This document shows, piece after piece, positions 12,841 to 25,300 of a DNA stretch of 64,000 nucleotides. The translations under genes were made by a program, and so were the position numbers. Below the pieces are notes generated by a model, which was not told the origin of the DNA, searched no databases, and was given only the letters and a program-made list of their open reading frames with translations. Numbering within the stretch: position 1 is the first letter of the stretch; each line of letters begins with the position of its first letter. Origin of the DNA: Kryptolebias marmoratus (lineage: Eukaryota; Chordata; Actinopteri; Cyprinodontiformes; Rivulidae); NCBI RefSeq assembly GCF_001649575.2, contig NC_051445.1:6014357-6078356 (forward strand). The letters are read 5' to 3'.

Positions 12841-15800
12841 CTGCAGCCAACAATAATTAATCTTTGCCTGCATTGGAAAGTAGAACAACAATAAGACGTT
12901 AAAACTGTTAAAAGTCCCGAATTTCCACAAACAGGCAGGTTCTTTTCTGACTTCTTTTACTGCAGAGTGTTTGAATAAAACAGTCTGTCTTTATTTGAAA
13001 GAGAAAACATGGTGAAAATATTAAGTGGAACATGATACGCTCAGTTGCTCCAACAAAGGATTACGATAGAAAACAAAACTCTTTGAAGGAACGGTGCTTT
13101 TTGTGTACCCCTGAAGGCATCAATTCACCTTCAAACAGCTAAAAAAAAAAAATACAAATTCAAGCCTGTGACAAGTGAGTGTTTTCTTGTTGCTGCCTAT
13201 ATTTTTCAACACTGCTGCCTCGGAGTTGCATTTTAATTCCAGAGGAAAACACCTGGTCAAGGACTTGAGAAGTAAAAAGAAATCAAATGGATGAAGGTGA
13301 TCGATGGGCATCAGAATTCCTCTCACACGGCTCCCCCTTGTGGGTGAAGAGGCATGAAGTGTCTGAAATGCCACAGAGTGGTTTTACTTTGTGATTTACA
13401 GTTTAGAGAATTTCACCTGGATTGATTTACAGTTTGTGAGGAGGACAAAGAGCTTCAGTTTCCTGCTCAAGGACATGTGGAGTGGTTGGATGATGCAACA
13501 CAGACTAAAGATGAGTTCATTTCCAGAATGATAATTCTGACGTTGAATTGTTTTATTAGTATTTGTTAAGTTTAATCAGAAACTTCACATATAAGAAAAT
13601 CTGAGTTACACTTATGATCTGTTTTACAGACAGAAGGTCAAAGGTTAGCAGGCGTTCTGTGGTCTTAATGATCTTTTCACTTCATTTCTTGAGAAAATCA
13701 CATTTTGTGAACCTGTTTCTCTTCCTGATGATGGAAAGAAATCTCTACCAACACTGTGAATGAAGAAAAAATAGATTTCTTTTTTTTATCTACATGGATA
13801 TGTTAATTAATGAGAATAAACTCTATTTGGGTTTCACGGCAGCTTCATTATTTTTTTGAGCTATGAAATCTCATCAAAATGATCAAATTATGAGTTCCTG
13901 TGGAGCTTAAGTGAGTTTAAATTAAAATTGTACTAGGATTATATTGAGGATTTTACAAGGTTTTTTATATACATGCAGTCCCCTGAGAAAAATCAGCACT
14001 GGCTCAATTCACACTTAAGCAGGGAAAGCTTGCAGTTTGACAAATACCAAAACCAGCATTCATCAATACAAAAACATGCCCAATTTGCACACACAGCACT
14101 TGAGTTATGTTTTCCTTTAATTTATGCCTCCGAAGGGATGCGTAAACATTTACAATTACTTGTGGGTGTCACAGTAAATCACAGGAAATCAGTGCACTAA
14201 GGCAACACCAGCAGATTTGCATGCAAATTGTCCCAGAGAAGATCGCAACATCAGGTTTTGAGCTTTTACTGTGTTGTGTTTTTCACAACAAAGTGTCTTG
14301 CAATTTCATGTGAATTGTTTAGGCCATAAACAGCACACTTCACTCCGAAAACAGCAGGCACAGAGTATTACACAAAATACTTCATTTGTGAAACGGCTTC
14401 AAACTTTTCATAAATCACAGTTTTCATCTGGAACGGGTAGGCAACGCTCCGAGCTATTCTAGTGCAGGTACTCAAACGCACTCCATCTTCACTCATTACA
14501 GTGCTAGTATACCGTGAAGTGTCTCCGATAGTGAGCAGCAGGACTTTTCATCAGACGTGACGTAAAAGTGAGAGCAGGAGACGGATGGAGGTGCGATCCA
14601 AACGCACGCTCGGTACCCCCACAACAAGCCCAGGATCCAGATTTATCTGAATCACGGCACTCGGTGTGCACAACCACAATGAACAATTATCACTGTAGAC
14701 ACAGTGAGCAGAAATATGTCCTGGCTGCAATCAGCTTCATGATTCAGAGAAGCACCGGAATGAATGGGTGGGCTTTGAGGACTGGATTGTTGTCAGCATG
14801 CTTCAGGTGTTTTCTTTGTTTGTTGAGAATAAAAATAAAAAATCCTGTTTTGAGAGCTGTTTCGTTGAAAAAACAGGTAAAATAAAGTCCTGTGTACAGT
14901 CTAAAGAAGTGACTCCACTGTGATGGCAGTAGGTCACTAAAATCGCCTGAGACTTTGTGAAAACATGAGTAATAAATATCTTTATTACAGATCAAATATG
15001 AAACACAAAAAACCCAGGTTTACACTTTACAATTCCCTCACAAGAAATAAAGACAAAAAATTAGCTTGCAGCTTCTTACATCTGTCTGAGCTAGTTATAA
15101 TCATTAGCTTCCATAAAGACTGTAAATAAGCAAATATTATTCTGCAGATGTTCAACTGGAGACACCAGATGTGTTCTGTAGATTTTCATGCAGGTTTTCA
15201 GTTGTGAGTACTAACATTATTCAGATGTTTAAGGATGGACCATTCTGTTCTTTGTCCAACAAAATGTAAAAACCTGCACATTATTTTTGGACTTCTTTAT
15301 GTGTTTGAGCAACTTGTCTGTATATTATTACTCCTAAAATGGCATTTAACATCTTTCTTAGGGAATTGCTGCAAAAATTGAGACTACAATAAAAAAAACA
15401 ATTATACCAGATGTTTCATTGACTTAAATAAAAACACAGTGGTAAAACATCACATCACATCAAGCTTTTAGGGTTTTTTCTTTCACATATATGTCAATTT
15501 AAAACTTAAAACCTGTGTTCAATGACTATTTAAAATGTATATATATTTAACCAATCTTCCCATAAATTATATTGACTTATTTGAGGTTGTTTGTTCTCAG
15601 TTTAACTGGCTTGGTTCAACAATTTTATTTTTAATTAGTTGAATTCATTTATTTTTTGCCAAGTTTATCTATATGAATCTTTGTTTTATTTGTGCAAAAC
15701 AAGACTGAAACAATTAACACTCATATGTTCATGCAAAATGCATTTCTGTTTAACAGAATTGTTTAGATTGTGTTTATTATTATACCTATTTCAAAAAAAT

Positions 15801-17465
15801 ACCAAAACAATTTTTTTTGATCAACCCAGTTAAAGTGAATCAAACTCAGCATAAGTAAACATAAAACATCATCTTAAACCAACCCAGCAATATAAAAAGT
15901 TACAACATGATTTGATCATTGAAACAGTCCCATACTTAAATGTTTTTACATTTTTTAAATTCATTAAAGAAGTTATGTTTTAGTGTAGTTGTAAACAGAT
16001 GTTTCTCACACAGCAGTAAACGGTGCTTCTGTTGAGGATTATTTCAAGCTGGGAACTAAAACATTTTTTAACTCAAATATTTACAGCAGGAAAATATATT
16101 TACCACCTAAACAGTATGGCTAAAGTTTTGGATCAACTTACTCTCAGTTTCTTGAAAATACAAGAAATATAGAATACTGCCAGCTCACCTTTTTGTTCAA
16201 AACAATGCAGCTGTTATAAATCAATAAATACATTATTTGTAAAAAAAAAAAATATTTGTTTAACCTTTTAAACTTGTAACTTTGCTTTTTCAGCAGAAAG
16301 CTTAGCAGTCTGGGTCTTTGTGGTGACCTCATTCATGCCTGACTGTGAATATTTTCCAAGTCATTTAAGTCACATAAAGGCATTTTAATTAATAGGCGCC
16401 CATCCATTTGTGGGATCCCCCTCGTACCGAGCTGCGCGTTATTTCCGAGCACCAGCGAGGCGAATCCTCTTAATTGAGAAGTGTCAGAAGAGGCATCCGC
16501 TAACAGAAGGCATAAAATAAATAGCTCCATGTGAGTCGGGACCACCCCTACACCCCCGCTGCTAATTTCTTCCTTCATAACTGTCACCACTCCCAGCAGT
16601 CGAGTCCATCTTGTGCCTTTCCATTTACTGTCTGTCTCTGCTGGCTCAGGTGCTCACAGACATTCATGCAAGTATTTCATGTGCAATTTATCAAAGGGAG
16701 TGTTGTTTAGTCCTGTTGATGAATGGATGATAGGTTGTGAACTTCTTCAGCAGCCATTGATCACTGAACTTTTTTTTGTGTGTGAAAACAGTCTGCAGCA
16801 GTGTGTGTTCTGAGTATTTCAAGTTTCTTTTCAGAAGAGAGGGATGATATTCAAAACTTTGTCAAAAAATTTTGGCATCCCCATGGGAGACATTTTCATT
16901 TCTTAAAAAAATAAAATAAAAAAAATAATAAAATGTCTTCGGGACTGACACACCAGTGTGTGACAGCTTTTTCGAAAGCAGAACTCGGTGCAGTCAGTCT
17001 TGCTTGGTGGAATATTGGATTGCGTCTGTCAGCTGTTTGTTTGTGGCAGTGCATGCGGGACATTTGTAGAGTGTCGTCCGCTGTCATCTGTCATCATCTT
17101 GGTCTTCCTCTGTGGGCTTGTTGCTGGAAAGACACAACAAGGCCTTCATTGGCAACATGTCATGCAGAAGAGAAGGCAGAACCCCTGACACACACAAAGC
17201 TACTTCTACAAACTGCAAAGGTGTCACAAATACTCAAGACTAAGTACATTTTATAGCACTGTCAATAGAAAGAAAATGCAATAACAAAATCTACTTAAAG
17301 GTGTTTTCAAAGACCCTTCAAGATTTATACACACACACTCCAGTCAAAAAGCAGAGACACTTGCAGAGAAAACAAAAGCACACAAGACAGTACGCCTGAA
17401 ACTGCACATCCTAAAGAGTGATTCAGGCTAGAAATTTAGACTCACTGAACACCTGGCATCTGTTC
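12841..17465. other. Intergenic / possible 3' UTR of the minus-strand receptor
   Basis: No exon is supported. The part nearest 17.4 kb is probably 3' untranslated sequence of the minus-strand receptor. A minus-strand AATAAA occurs at about 14974-14979, far downstream, and no closer canonical signal was recognised. Two non-repetitive islands (14460-14690 and 16385-16620) are discussed as possible regulatory elements. Open frames at 16933-17256 lack recognisable domains. Confidence 0.45.
16385..16620. promoter_or_regulatory. Candidate conserved non-coding island
   Basis: A complex, GC-richer stretch within AT-rich surroundings, without repeat or microsatellite text. It includes homeodomain-type TAAT cores ('taattaatagg', 'cttaattgag'). 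No coding frame with splice sites. Regulatory function is only inferred from the change in sequence texture. Confidence 0.25.
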
Positions 17466-19397
17466 TTATTTCAACACATTACGCTGCAGCTCACTCACCT
17501 GCCCGGCGTTGGTCACATGGGCACGGTGCCCGTGGCCACGAACTTGACCATGCCTGTGCGCGCCAGCATGATTGTGTCCAGTATGATGATGATGATGATG
17601 GTGCTGGTTGGTGGGCATCACGGTGGCATGGCGAGGTGCGCTCGGCCCCTGTTGTAAGTGCCGCTGGGTTGCTGGTATGTTGCGTTTGACAGGTTGTGCC
17701 CCTCTGGTAGGAGATTTGTGTTGGTTGCGCTCTTTTGGGAGGTTCTGAAACTGTGTCAGTGGCATAACAGGAGGAGGAGTTGGTGGTCGCTGAGTTGTTG
17801 CAGCTGGAGCCTGGATCTGCATTGAGCCAGGGTGAAGCAGGGCTGCCTGGGTCTGCTGTCTCCGATTCTCAAACACTTGAGCCCTCTCGGTGTGGGCTCT
17901 AAGTGCATTCTGGGTTAGATTACTGCGGCTAGGCTGGGCAGAAGGGTTTGGGACTGGAGCAGCGCCCCCTTGGCGAGGCTGCCTGGCATCGTGCACGGCA
18001 GGCTGTGTGTGTGTGCGCTGTCCTTGTGTTTGAAATGGTGCAGCTATGTGCTGCTGAGTCATGTGTGCCTGCTGAAGGTGATTGGGATCAGCCAAAGCTC
18101 TTATATCTGCACTCTGCGGTGCAGTGAGTCCTTGTTGGGCTGTGGGTCCCCGTGGCACAGCAGAGTGACCTGCAGAGGCCTGCTGGCTCATGAGAGGCAG
18201 TGCCTGGGGGTTATTGCTGTGAGTTGTTTCCTGCCTGGGGGCAGTCTGGCTGCCTCTGATATCTGGCTGAGCACTTTCCCTTTGTGTGTGGGGGTTTCTC
18301 TGTGTGTGGTGTGAGCGCTCGTGCTGTGGAACACTGGCAGTGTTTGGATGATGATGATGACGATCAGCTGATCGGCTTCGTGCCTCGCTCTCCTCTGATG
18401 GTGGATCACGTCTCGTTGGTGTTCTGCGTCTGGAAACAGTTTGGCTTTGAGGCTGAGGTCTGCTTGCTGTTCTTTCCTCTCTTATGATGGGATGAGTAGT
18501 GTATTCTCTAGTATAGTCTACGCTGTCAGAGTCAACTTCAGGTAATGGGTGCACTGTTTGAAACGTGTCACTGGGGTAAGCAGGTGTTCCTCTGAGGCGA
18601 TCCCAAGGCATCTGTCTATGAGTGGATCTTGGGGTTGTGTCAGTCCCCCCTGAGTTCCTGTCAGACCTCCTGGGTGGCTCTGGCTCCTGCTGGTACGTCT
18701 GCGTGTTTACATTTTGCTGAGAAGTGTTAACGCTGTTCAAATGTGTATAACCAGTCGGAATAAGTCCTGACTGAGCTTGGTGATCTGGGTATACATGATC
18801 ATGTAGACGGGGATCCATCTGATGGGACTGGACACTCTGTATTGTGGGATTTGATTGCCTTGCGTTTGTGAGCTGCATTTGTGCAGCATTATTATTGGTT
18901 TCAGCGAAAGGATGTGAACGATCTTGCTGAGTTTGTTGGCTATTGGCAGGATATGAGTTAAGGTTAACATTAATAGTGGGAATTTGAGAGTTGTTGGTTT
19001 GCGGAAGCGTGTTGAGGCTGACTTGAACTGCAGGGTGCTGGTTGGCGCCCTGGTCACCACCAGTCTGAATGAGGACGTTGGGATTTTGCTGCTGTGAGTT
19101 TGGGAGCGCGTTTGCATTCTGAGCCTCTGCGTGTGTGAAAGCAGGGTTGTCAATGCCATTGTCTGGATATGAATTAATATTCTGAGTAGAATTGTGTGGA
19201 CGTCTGTTTGCACGGCCATTATTTTGTTGTGTGTCAGAGTGATGCAGTCCGTTCAGAGGCAGAGACTGTAGGTTTCCACGTCTTTCATGTTGGGTTGGGA
19301 TTAAGTGGTCAGGCTGGCGTGTTTGGGTGTTCGTGAAGAGAGGGGGTTGAAGACCTTGGTCCAAATCCCTTACATTATTAGTTTGTGGATCTGGAGG
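17466..19397 (-). CDS. CEACAM-like receptor, coding exon 7 (giant low-complexity tail)
   Basis: Acceptor cacatcaag|CCT, phase 0, in frame with exon 6 (GPI|PPDPQTNNV). Open for 643 codons, rich in Gln, Asn, Ser, Thr, Pro and His, with RRRTPTRRDPP, a Pro-rich PPTPPPVMP stretch of SH3-ligand type, DYTREYTTHP with two Tyr, and a His7 run near the end. The lack of stops over 1.9 kb strongly supports coding. A consensus-strength donor (CAG|gtgagt, exon end 17499) lies 33 nt before the stop, so a spliced alternative ending may exist. Confidence 0.8.
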   Translation of the reverse strand, partial: PPDPQTNNVRDLDQGLQPPLFTNTQTRQPDHLIPTQHERRGNLQSLPLNGLHHSDTQQNNGRANRRPHNSTQNINSYPDNGIDNPAFTHAEAQNANALPNSQQQNPNVLIQTGGDQGANQHPAVQVSLNTLPQTNNSQIPTINVNLNSYPANSQQTQQDRSHPFAETNNNAAQMQLTNARQSNPTIQSVQSHQMDPRLHDHVYPDHQAQSGLIPTGYTHLNSVNTSQQNVNTQTYQQEPEPPRRSDRNSGGTDTTPRSTHRQMPWDRLRGTPAYPSDTFQTVHPLPEVDSDSVDYTREYTTHPIIREERTASRPQPQSQTVSRRRTPTRRDPPSEESEARSRSADRHHHHPNTASVPQHERSHHTQRNPHTQRESAQPDIRGSQTAPRQETTHSNNPQALPLMSQQASAGHSAVPRGPTAQQGLTAPQSADIRALADPNHLQQAHMTQQHIAAPFQTQGQRTHTQPAVHDARQPRQGGAAPVPNPSAQPSRSNLTQNALRAHTERAQVFENRRQQTQAALLHPGSMQIQAPAATTQRPPTPPPVMPLTQFQNLPKERNQHKSPTRGAQPVKRNIPATQRHLQQGPSAPRHATVMPTNQHHHHHHHTGHNHAGAHRHGQVRGHGHRAHVTNAGQVSELQRNVLK

Positions 19398-22300
19398 CTT
19401 GATGTGAGCAAGTGAAAAATGAGGGCATGGAAGAGAGAGCAAAAGAAAGATTGGGTTCATTTGTGAACAGCCTTTCAGCACCATCATGACATAAAGACAA
19501 AATCAATACTGAATCATGTGTAAACTTTATAGTGGCTTACAATAGGCCCTTGGTTGGGATTTGTCTTCTGAACAAACACATTTTCCCTTCGTCTTTGTTG
19601 AACTGTTAGCACAAAACAAAAAAATGACATCTTAGTGTAAAAAAAAATAAAAATTCTTATTGGTCTGTTTTCTAAAATCAAAAGTGTATATATAAAAATC
19701 CTTAAAAAGACAGCTGAAATGTTTGTAAAACTGAAGTGCAAAGGCACAATGGTGATGAACACACAAATGGCTTTACCCATTCTCCTTCGCACAAGAAAAA
19801 TAAGTAATATGATGAGGAGTATGATGATAAGCAGTCCAAGGAACGAGCCGATTACAATTCCTGCAACTTCCCCTCCGTCAAAACATACATCTGGAACAGA
19901 AGAAATTGTGTCATGAGCAGGAAAACGAATAAAAGAAAAGAAGATAATGACTCTGGAGCTCAGACAGACAAGACAAGGAAGAGGAAAAAAAGAAGATAAA
20001 GGAGTGATGGGGAGATTCACAAAAGATGGATAATGAAGTGTAGGAAGAAACAAATGTAAAGAAAGGGGTGGGTCAGTGAATGGCTTTGACCACAATCACA
20101 GCAGATCAATCTGCCACCAACACTTTCTGTCCCTCTCCTGTCGTGAAGACGGATACAGCAGCGAATTCTAAAACCTACTGTGATTATTATCAGTCACAGA
20201 GAGGTGAGCATTCACCATAACTCACCTACGACTGCCAAGTCAGTGGTCTGCCTTGAGGTTCTTCCAGTGATGCTGTTTTCAGCAATGCAAACGTACTGGC
20301 CACTCTCACTGGTCAAGGTGGTCTGAAGGGTGAGCACCCCGGTGTTCGGCTGGCCGGTGATTGGTTGTCCATCACGCTGCCAGGAGAAGCTGGCAGCGGG
20401 GAGTGAGGCAGAGGTACAGGTGATACGCACAGTCTGTCCCACCTGCACATCCCCACCGCCAACACACTGTTTTGGTCTGTCGATGGTCAGCGCGGGGGTG
20501 TCCGGCCCATCTGGTTGGATGATGATAAGACAACATTTATTAGCAACAAGTACATGTCATTCACAAGTAAGCACAATTATAAAAAGCAGTTCTAATTGGA
20601 AAATTATATCCTGCTAAAGGGGAAATTACTGTGCAGGTTGGAGCCTTTAGTTACCTCATCTATTTTAATTACTGTAGTTAACCCTCTTTGATCTTCGTCA
20701 GCTAATGAAAGAGAGTCTTGCATTTTATATATTGCTTTAGCATTTATAAACTATATTAGCTGCTCTTGCAGAATTAGCTATGGTACTTTTCTTGTGAAAT
20801 CTGAGTGGCAGTTCAGAGGAGCTTTGCATTCAAAACTTTGCACATACAGAGTTTTACTGCTCAAAACAGTCTGGTGTTAAAATTTACAGAATATTCAGAA
20901 CACTTTTAAACCCTTCCAAGTTTTTCCTTTTGCAACAGGCTTCAGGCTAACCTTAAAACAGATTTTCTTTATATGCAGCTCTCCCCAGTTTTAAAGCAAA
21001 ACCAGGTGTTCAGAGCCTTTGTTATGATATCTATCCTCTATGTTCAGCTGTCCTTGAGACATTTTATAACCTGCCTGGAGTCCACCTGCACCACAATATT
21101 AGACATAATAAAGACTGCATTTATCAGTCTATAAGGATTTACATACAGATGGACACTGAGCCACAAAGATTCTTGAAAAACTGAGACCAATCAGATCTCA
21201 CTGCACATTCAAACCAAATCAATTAGGACAAATTGTTGTTTTCAGACTGGTATTAAACAAGCTAATGTTCAGTTTGAATGCGATTCTTTAGAGAACATAA
21301 CCCATCACAAACAAAAACAATACCAAAAGTCAAACATCACAATGGCAGCATCAATTTGTGGAAATGTGTTTCAGTAAAAAAAGGCAGGGAGACTAGACAG
21401 GATGGAGGAAAGTAATGTTCTGAAAAATATGGAGCAATTCAGAGGGAAAGCCTTTTCTAAAGGGATTAAGATGTCAGTCTGAAGCGATGGTTTACATTCC
21501 AACAAGAAAACAACCTGAAGCAAACCTCCAGCCTGAGTCTGGACCTAAACCCAGCAGAGCATCTCTTTAAGACCTGAAACTGACTACAAACTGAGTGAAC
21601 TTGAACTTTTCTGTCCAAAAAAATAGAAGATATTAAAAAAAAGAAGAAGCAGATGACGTGCCAAACATGTAGTTTCATTCCAAAAACAAACTTGAGGCTG
21701 CCATGCATCCAAAACCGTTTTTACCATGTAATTCATAAAGACTGTGTATACTTACATAAACAAGGTGTTTACTTCTAAAAAAATCTCAGAAAAAAGTGAG
21801 TTTGAAATATAACAAAATGGAAAATGTGGGTCTCAGAACTTCTTGTATGTGCAAATCTTTACAATGAGAATATCATAGTTTTTATGTTCTGCAATAAAAG
21901 ATTCCAGATCTCTTTAACAACGTTGACTGTTGTATTAATTTACTCATGAAAGTGTTCCAAGTGGTAAATATGTCAAAAAATATGAATATGGCAAAAATAA
22001 CAATAAGCCATTTCAGTCATTTATCCAGGTAACAACAAACCATTTTCATGGTTCTAGTTTCTGAATTATAAGTTGTGGGTTTATTTCTTTCAAAAACTAC
22101 TTTAAGTTGGTGTTGGTAAGACAAAAATCGCAATTTTAGAATGTCGCCAAACTGGTGAAGGTCTTTCTTTCAATCATTTTTGATGAATCATGGACTGAAA
22201 AGAAAGAGAAGAAGCTAAGAGATGAATTGCCAGGGAAAATAATTATTAGCTGCACTTCAAGTTTTTTTTACAATCTATAATCAGACTGCAGCAGCAGGCC

Positions 22301-25300
22301 ATGTGATGAAGATATCACACTTTCACTCTGCAACCAAGCTGGCAGCTGGATATTTCTATGCTTCAGAACAGGAATATTTTATTTTAAGTTGGCTTATATT
22401 TGGGGTTTTCATGTGGGTAAAGAAACCGTTTTTAATTTTTAAGGACACTGATGCAGTAGGTAAGTACTGCATGATATACTACAGTGAAAATGTCATATCA
22501 GAATTAATGATGTGATCAAGACAAAGCCAGCAGCAGCACTGTGGGCTTATGGAAGAATGTCTCGTGCAAGCCGGGTGCAATTCAGCACACAGTGTGCAGT
22601 GCAATGTGGATAGGGAGATAAGCTACTGCCATTTGTTGTGGTTACAGCAGATTATCTGCCTCATGTCTTGGCCAGTTGTAAACTCACAGTAGACAGTGAG
22701 GCTCCTTGTGGCGGTTTGAAAGCTGGCAGGGTTGCTGGCGTTACATACGTAGTCCCCAGCATCACTCCGAATGGCTGAGCTGATGACCAGAGAGCCACCT
22801 GAGATGGTGATTCTGGAGTCAGCAGTGATGGTTACGCCTCCTTTGCTCCACTGGACTGTAACCTCTGTCCCAGAGGTCCATGTGCAACTCATAGACACCG
22901 TATTATTCTCCACTATTGTTGAAGGAACTGACAGACTCACCCCAATTACTGGATCTACAAAGAAAATATAAAAAGAAACATTTTTACCTTACAGCTGCAA
23001 ACAGAATCATAGAGAAAATGTTTCTTAAATAGCTATTACTGCAGATATGGAGCCGGAGAGTATGAGCGAGAGTACACTTCAAAAGTTGGAGTGACAGAAC
23101 AATAGAGAGCAGTTTGATGTTTCTGTTGAGGATAATTTGTTGTAATCAAAGCAAGAGAGAGGCGAGAAGGGACAGCGTTCAGATAGAAGCACAGATGGCG
23201 CATAAGAGGGCAGACGGTGCGAGTGGTAGCTGAGATGCCTTTTGGCAAGCTGCCTAAGTTAAATAATTGGACAGGGAGAAGAGGGGGCGTATGGATGGAG
23301 GAAGGATGGGTAAAAGAACCATGGCAGCAACAGCAAACAAACAAAAACATTACAGCCACTACTAAAAAGCTCTAATTACTTGCATTTTTTGCAGAGCGTC
23401 TCTTGCCTGTGACTCAGCAGTAGCATCTCATATTTAAGGTTTTGGGCAGCCTGTGATTTTTAAGAGTAGCTAGTGAGTAACCAGGAGGTTTGGAGTCATG
23501 CTCAAGGACCAGGCTGTTCCATGATGTGAACCAGCACTTGTGAGTTTGGAGAACGTGACCTTTCTGCAATAACAGACTAGCTGCATGGCGGTTTGGTCGC
23601 CCTGCTCTCCGTGGGGGTAGAAAGGATGAGAGACTGTGCGTCATCCCTCCAGTGTGGGCTGAAACTAAAAAGACACTCAGCTGTTCAGGCTCCATTACAG
23701 TACTGAATATAAATGAATGCAAATACAGTTTCTACTGTCTCTACATGCAGCGCCACTTTTAGACGATATCAAACATCTAGGACCACGAGTGGAGCATAAC
23801 AAATGAGTTTTAATTGGCATAAAGCCCTGAGCTACTTGCTTCATCTCCTCCTCCTTTTTCATTAATCTTACCTCACCTTCTATGGGTCACTAATTTCATT
23901 ATACATCCCAGATTAATTCTTGTACTCCCTGAATCCCCCTTTACTTTATCATGTTCCTCCTGAACATCCCCGCTGCCTTCATTTTCTCAGTCAGACCTCC
24001 ACCACACCTGCTTCTCCTTGGTTCAGTCTTTAGCTCTTACCGAACACCCTCAGCTGGACGGACTTGGAGTTTGCGGTCAGTCCTGAGCTTCCACTGGGGA
24101 TCACCTCCAAGGTGTACGACCCTGCATCTTCGAGCCGGCCATTTCCGATTCGGAGCTGGTTGGCAGTAATGGTGGTTCTGGTCTCAAACTGGGTTCCAGG
24201 GTTAACCACGGGCCCTGCACTGCTCCACGAGCCCACAGTGACAGTATCCCTGTACTTCCATATCGCAGAAAAGACCTGAGTCGGAGACAGACTCGGCACT
24301 GTGAACAAGATCTCAGTGCTAGTCTGAATCAGCACCGGGTCTCTCTGGAACTGGATCGTTATCGGGTTCTGTGCCAGAACATCGGCAGAGAGGAGAACTT
24401 AAAAAAAAAAAAAAAAAAAGAAAAGATTCAGTATATTTAATGAGCACAAAGGTTGACATTTAACAAATAATAAATACAAAGTACCACAGAAGCTGGGTGA
24501 ATCTCATTTGTTTGGGCTTTTGTTCCTCCGTCAAACACCAAAAAAAAGGTAAAACAAATGCTGCTGTGGATCGTTTTTGTAAAGGATAAACAAATGCTTA
24601 AATGTAAAAGACTGCTCACACTGATATTCACAGTGCTTGTTATTTTGATTATTTATATTTGATTTTATGTATATGTAGATTTGAGAAGTATTCTCACATT
24701 AATACTTTTACTTAGGTTTATTTTCTGATGCAGAAACAAAAACTGGGTTTTGGAATTTAACAATAACATAGTTTTTGGTTTGTTATTATCCTGACTTAAA
24801 CTAAACTGAGTCATGATCACATTTTGTTTTGGCACAGAGAGAGAAATTTTTACACCTCTTTGTTGTGAAGAACTTTAGTTTATATAGATTCAACCAGCTA
24901 AATGTCAAAGCTGCCTGCTCATTTGTAGTCCAGAAAGTAATATGATGAAAAAAAATCTGATTCTGTTGAGACTGTATGAAATATTCAGGCGGACTAAATC
25001 TGTGGTGTCTATTATTTACACGCGAAACAGCCACAGCTGAGCTTTGTGATCAGTGACTTCTGGAGTGAATCACTCAATATGATTCTGATCGGTCTCGTTT
25101 GATGGCCGTTACACAACCTTCACAGGAGGAGGAGGAAAAAAACATTACAAAACTAACATGAAGTCAGGTCCCCATGTCGAGTCCTGAAAGGAACAAAAAG
25201 TGTTTTAAGCATCTGCCTTTGTTGGGGTTTTTTTTTAACAGGGAAATGAGTCAGAAGTGAGAAACACCCATGAGTGACACAGCACAGCCCTGACGCTTTC

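Noticed and set aside
16933..17256. 107-codon plus-strand open frame and an overlapping 66-codon frame
   Set aside because: Lies antisense just beyond the tail exon; no domain, no signal peptide that holds up, no splice evidence.
18737..19219. 160-codon minus-strand frame inside the tail exon
   Set aside because: It overlaps the 643-codon tail frame in another register. The tail frame is longer, continues in phase from exon 6 and has coherent composition.
19514..20095. 193-codon minus-strand open frame
   Set aside because: It reads through introns around exons 5 and 6. Only the parts within 19777-19890 and 19541-19602 are coding, as splice sites show.
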